Shown: positions 5,977-7,488 of the stretch, piece by piece
Position numbering within the stretch: position 1 is the first letter of the stretch
Layout: every line of letters begins with the position of its first letter
Assembly (NCBI GenBank): GCA_022704925.1
Contig: JAKJFK010000081.1
Coordinates: 1-7,488 of the forward strand
DNA: 7,488 bases
Source of the DNA: a candidate division TA06 bacterium
Lineage (GTDB): Bacteria > Ratteibacteria > UBA8468 > MWAK01
Reading direction: 5' to 3'
The notes under the pieces: generated by a model
The model's database searches: none
What the model was told of the DNA's origin: nothing
What the model saw: the letters and a program-made list of their open reading frames with translations, nothing else
Made by a program: the position numbers and the translations under genes

Positions 5977-7119
5977 TTAATAGGCCTTCCGGTAGATTTC
6001 GGCCAGTTCGGCCACGTTCATCGGCCGGGGCGTGTTGGCGATCGGTACGGCGACCTGGCTGGCTTCGGCGGCCATCGCTTCGAGTTCCTCGGCTCTGACG
6101 CCCAGGTCGCGCAGCCGGTGTTTGAATCCGAGCCGGGCTTCAAATTCAAAGATGAAATCGGCGGTCCGGACGGCCCGCTCGGAGACGGAGGCGCCGGGTG
6201 CCACGCCCAGCCGGTCGGCCACCTTCGCCAGTTTTTCGGCGGCTTCGGGCAGGCAGGCGCGCACCACGTAAGGAAGCATGATCCCGTTGGCCAGGCCGTG
6301 GCCGATGCCGTGCCGGGCCCCCAGCGGGTAGGAGAGCGAGTGGTTGGCGATCACCCCGGCGCTGGCCAGGGTGATGCCGGCCAAAAGACTGCCCAGAAGG
6401 TTGTCGGTCCGGGCCGGGAGGTCGCCGGGCGCGGCCAGCGCCGCCGGCAGACCGCGGACCAGCAGTTCCAGGGCCTGGAGCGAAAGGGGTTCGCTGAAAG
6501 GGGTGCTGCGGACCGAGAGGTATGATTCCAGGGCGTGACAGAAGGCGTCCAGCCCGCTGGCGACGGTAACCGGGGCCGGCAGGTCCAGGGTCAGTTCCGG
6601 GTCCAGCAGGGCGGTTTCGGGTATCAGGTCCGGGCTGTTGATGCCGCCCTTGCGGCCGCCGCCGATCAGCACCGCGGTGGGCGATATTTCGCTGCCGGTG
6701 CCGGCGGTGGTCGGAACCATGATCTTGGGTCGGCAGGGTTTCTTGAGCCGGTCCTGGCCGCGATACTCCTCGCTGCTGCCCGGGTTTTCGATGAGGGCCG
6801 CCAGCGCCTTGGCGAAGTCCATGGCGCTGCCGCCGCCGATGCCGATTACCAGTTCCGGGTTGACCGCCCGCGCGGTCTCCGCGGCCCGGTCCACCGCCTC
6901 CACGGTCGGTTCCCCGGCCGGGATCTCCAGGTTTACCGCCCGGCCGGCCAGGGCGGTTTTTTCGATCCGGGGCCAGAGAACGGGCCGGACGGCCGGATCC
7001 AGGACGCAAAGAACCTTGCCCGAAGCCGCGAGGAGATTGGCCTCCTCGGCCAGGGTTTCGAAACGGCCGGCGCCGAAGCTGATCTTCTTGGGCAGACGCA
7101 GGGTGAAATCGATCTTCAT
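5977..7119 (-). CDS. Iron-containing (group III) alcohol dehydrogenase
   Basis: A 380-residue cytoplasmic NAD(P)-dependent oxidoreductase of the iron-dependent ADH family, expected to interconvert an alcohol and an aldehyde or ketone. The N-terminal nucleotide domain shows FGAGRFETL (15-23), the dinucleotide motif IGIGGGSAMDFAK (92-104) and PTTAGTGSE (136-144). The helical domain has the metal ligands of the family at the expected spacing: Asp191 and His195 in GLDAFCHALESY (189-200), His260 in NHSLSYPLG and His274 in ARHGIGHGLANG. Length and motifs are normal. Its ATG overlaps the aminotransferase stop by 4 bp (ATGA), and the phosphomannomutase follows 23 bp later, so a sugar or sugar-acid hydroxyl is a more likely substrate than a fermentation alcohol. 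That is inference from context, and a butanol or propanediol dehydrogenase-like role cannot be excluded. Confidence 0.9.
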   Translation of the reverse strand: MKIDFTLRLPKKISFGAGRFETLAEEANLLAASGKVLCVLDPAVRPVLWPRIEKTALAGRAVNLEIPAGEPTVEAVDRAAETARAVNPELVIGIGGGSAMDFAKALAALIENPGSSEEYRGQDRLKKPCRPKIMVPTTAGTGSEISPTAVLIGGGRKGGINSPDLIPETALLDPELTLDLPAPVTVASGLDAFCHALESYLSVRSTPFSEPLSLQALELLVRGLPAALAAPGDLPARTDNLLGSLLAGITLASAGVIANHSLSYPLGARHGIGHGLANGIMLPYVVRACLPEAAEKLAKVADRLGVAPGASVSERAVRTADFIFEFEARLGFKHRLRDLGVRAEELEAMAAEASQVAVPIANTPRPMNVAELAEIYRKAY

Positions 7120-7488
7120 CCGAAGAACTCCTTGACCTGTTCGATCACGTAATCCTGTTCCGCCTCGGTCAGAAGCGGATCGATCGGCAGGGAGAGCACC
7201 TCCCGGCTGGTGGCCTCGGATTGCTCAAGTGATCCGGCGATCCGGGCCGTTTTCCGGAAGAGTTCCTGCTGGTGGAGGGCGAAGGGATAATAGATCGCGG
7301 TACCGACCTTGCGCTCGGCCAGGAACTTCTGGAGCCGGTCGCGCTGGCCGGTGCGGACGGTGTACTGGTTGTAAGTGTGGTAGCTGCCCTCGGGTTCGGC
7401 CGGCAGCCGCAGGTCGCCAACTCCCGCCAGCCGGCGGTTGTATCCGGCGGCCAGCCGGCGCCGGTTGCGGTTCCACTCGTCGAGGTAG
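7116..7488 (-). CDS. DegT/DnrJ/EryC1/StrS family aminotransferase, C-terminal part (5' end outside window)
   Basis: The frame is open from the right edge and ends at the TGA at 7118-7116, giving 123 residues. The order YHTYNQYTVRTGQRDRLQ, then FLAERKVGTAIYYPFALHQQ, then REVLSLPIDPLLTEAE and VIEQVKEFFG is the typical C-terminal domain of PLP-dependent sugar aminotransferases, which transfer an amino group from glutamate to a keto sugar, most often nucleotide-linked. The catalytic lysine and PLP-phosphate residues would be in the missing N-terminal two thirds. The C-terminus resembles the WbpE/WecE/QdtB type in which the RD-x-L segment and YP-x-x-LH contact the substrate. It overlaps the iron alcohol dehydrogenase gene by 4 bp, so the two are probably coupled and act in one pathway. 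The exact sugar cannot be told from this part. Confidence 0.9.
   Translation of the reverse strand, partial: YLDEWNRNRRRLAAGYNRRLAGVGDLRLPAEPEGSYHTYNQYTVRTGQRDRLQKFLAERKVGTAIYYPFALHQQELFRKTARIAGSLEQSEATSREVLSLPIDPLLTEAEQDYVIEQVKEFFG

Noticed and set aside
4982-5980. Plus-strand open frame of 332 codons opposite the phosphomannomutase
   Set aside because: It is antisense to a complete, motif-rich enzyme, with no ribosome binding site or domain of its own.
6146-7009. Minus-strand open frame of 287 codons inside the alcohol dehydrogenase
   Set aside because: It is an out-of-frame, Arg/Gly/Pro-rich product without motifs, while the other frame carries all metal-binding and nucleotide-binding residues.
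1-7488. CRISPR array, insertion sequence, phage or toxin-antitoxin genes
   Set aside because: No regularly spaced direct repeats, transposase or integrase motifs or terminal inverted repeats were seen, and nearly all sequence is covered by recognised genes.

Overview
The window is a gene-dense, GC-rich stretch (roughly 60-65% GC by eye) of a bacterial chromosome. All ten supported genes lie on the minus strand, so transcription runs from position 7488 towards 1. The organism is a bacterium: it has bL27, AcpS, a bacterial tRNA and sigma70-like promoters. Exported proteins with signal peptides, a probable macroglobulin-like surface protein and sugar-precursor genes suggest a diderm lineage, perhaps an uncultivated Acidobacteriota-, Aminicenantes-, PVC- or Omnitrophota-like group. 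The sequence alone does not settle the phylum. Arginine is strongly biased to CGG, and GGCCGG strings are frequent throughout.

Right block (7488-4598), sugar metabolism. It holds the C-terminal part of a DegT/DnrJ/EryC1-type PLP aminotransferase, an iron-dependent group III alcohol dehydrogenase that overlaps it by 4 bp (ATGA), and 23 bp further an AlgC-type phosphomannomutase/phosphoglucomutase. The tight packing suggests one operon tail serving (amino)sugar or cell-surface polysaccharide precursors.

Middle block (4597-2890), housekeeping. A tRNA-Val(UAC) has its own candidate promoter. It is followed by rpmA (bL27), acpS (holo-ACP synthase; TGATG 1-nt overlap with rpmA) and nnrD (NAD(P)HX dehydratase without the epimerase domain). 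In this window rpmA is not next to rplU or obg, its usual partners.

Left block (2863-1), the least ordinary part. A near-consensus sigma70 promoter (TTGACA, 18 bp, TAAGAT) drives a three-gene cluster. It encodes a cytoplasmic DUF362 protein with two [4Fe-4S] ferredoxin motifs, an AMMECR1-family protein with an N-terminal signal peptide, and a secreted multi-domain protein with three carboxypeptidase-regulatory-like (beta-sandwich) repeats and the beginning of what looks like a macroglobulin-type region. The last gene runs off the left edge. Consecutive genes overlap by ATGA, so they are probably translationally coupled. This cluster of a cytosolic Fe-S protein, an exported AMMECR1 and an exported beta-sandwich protein is the best candidate here for an undescribed functional association.

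No CRISPR array, insertion sequence, transposase, phage gene or pseudogene was seen, and no gap between genes exceeds about 110 bp.
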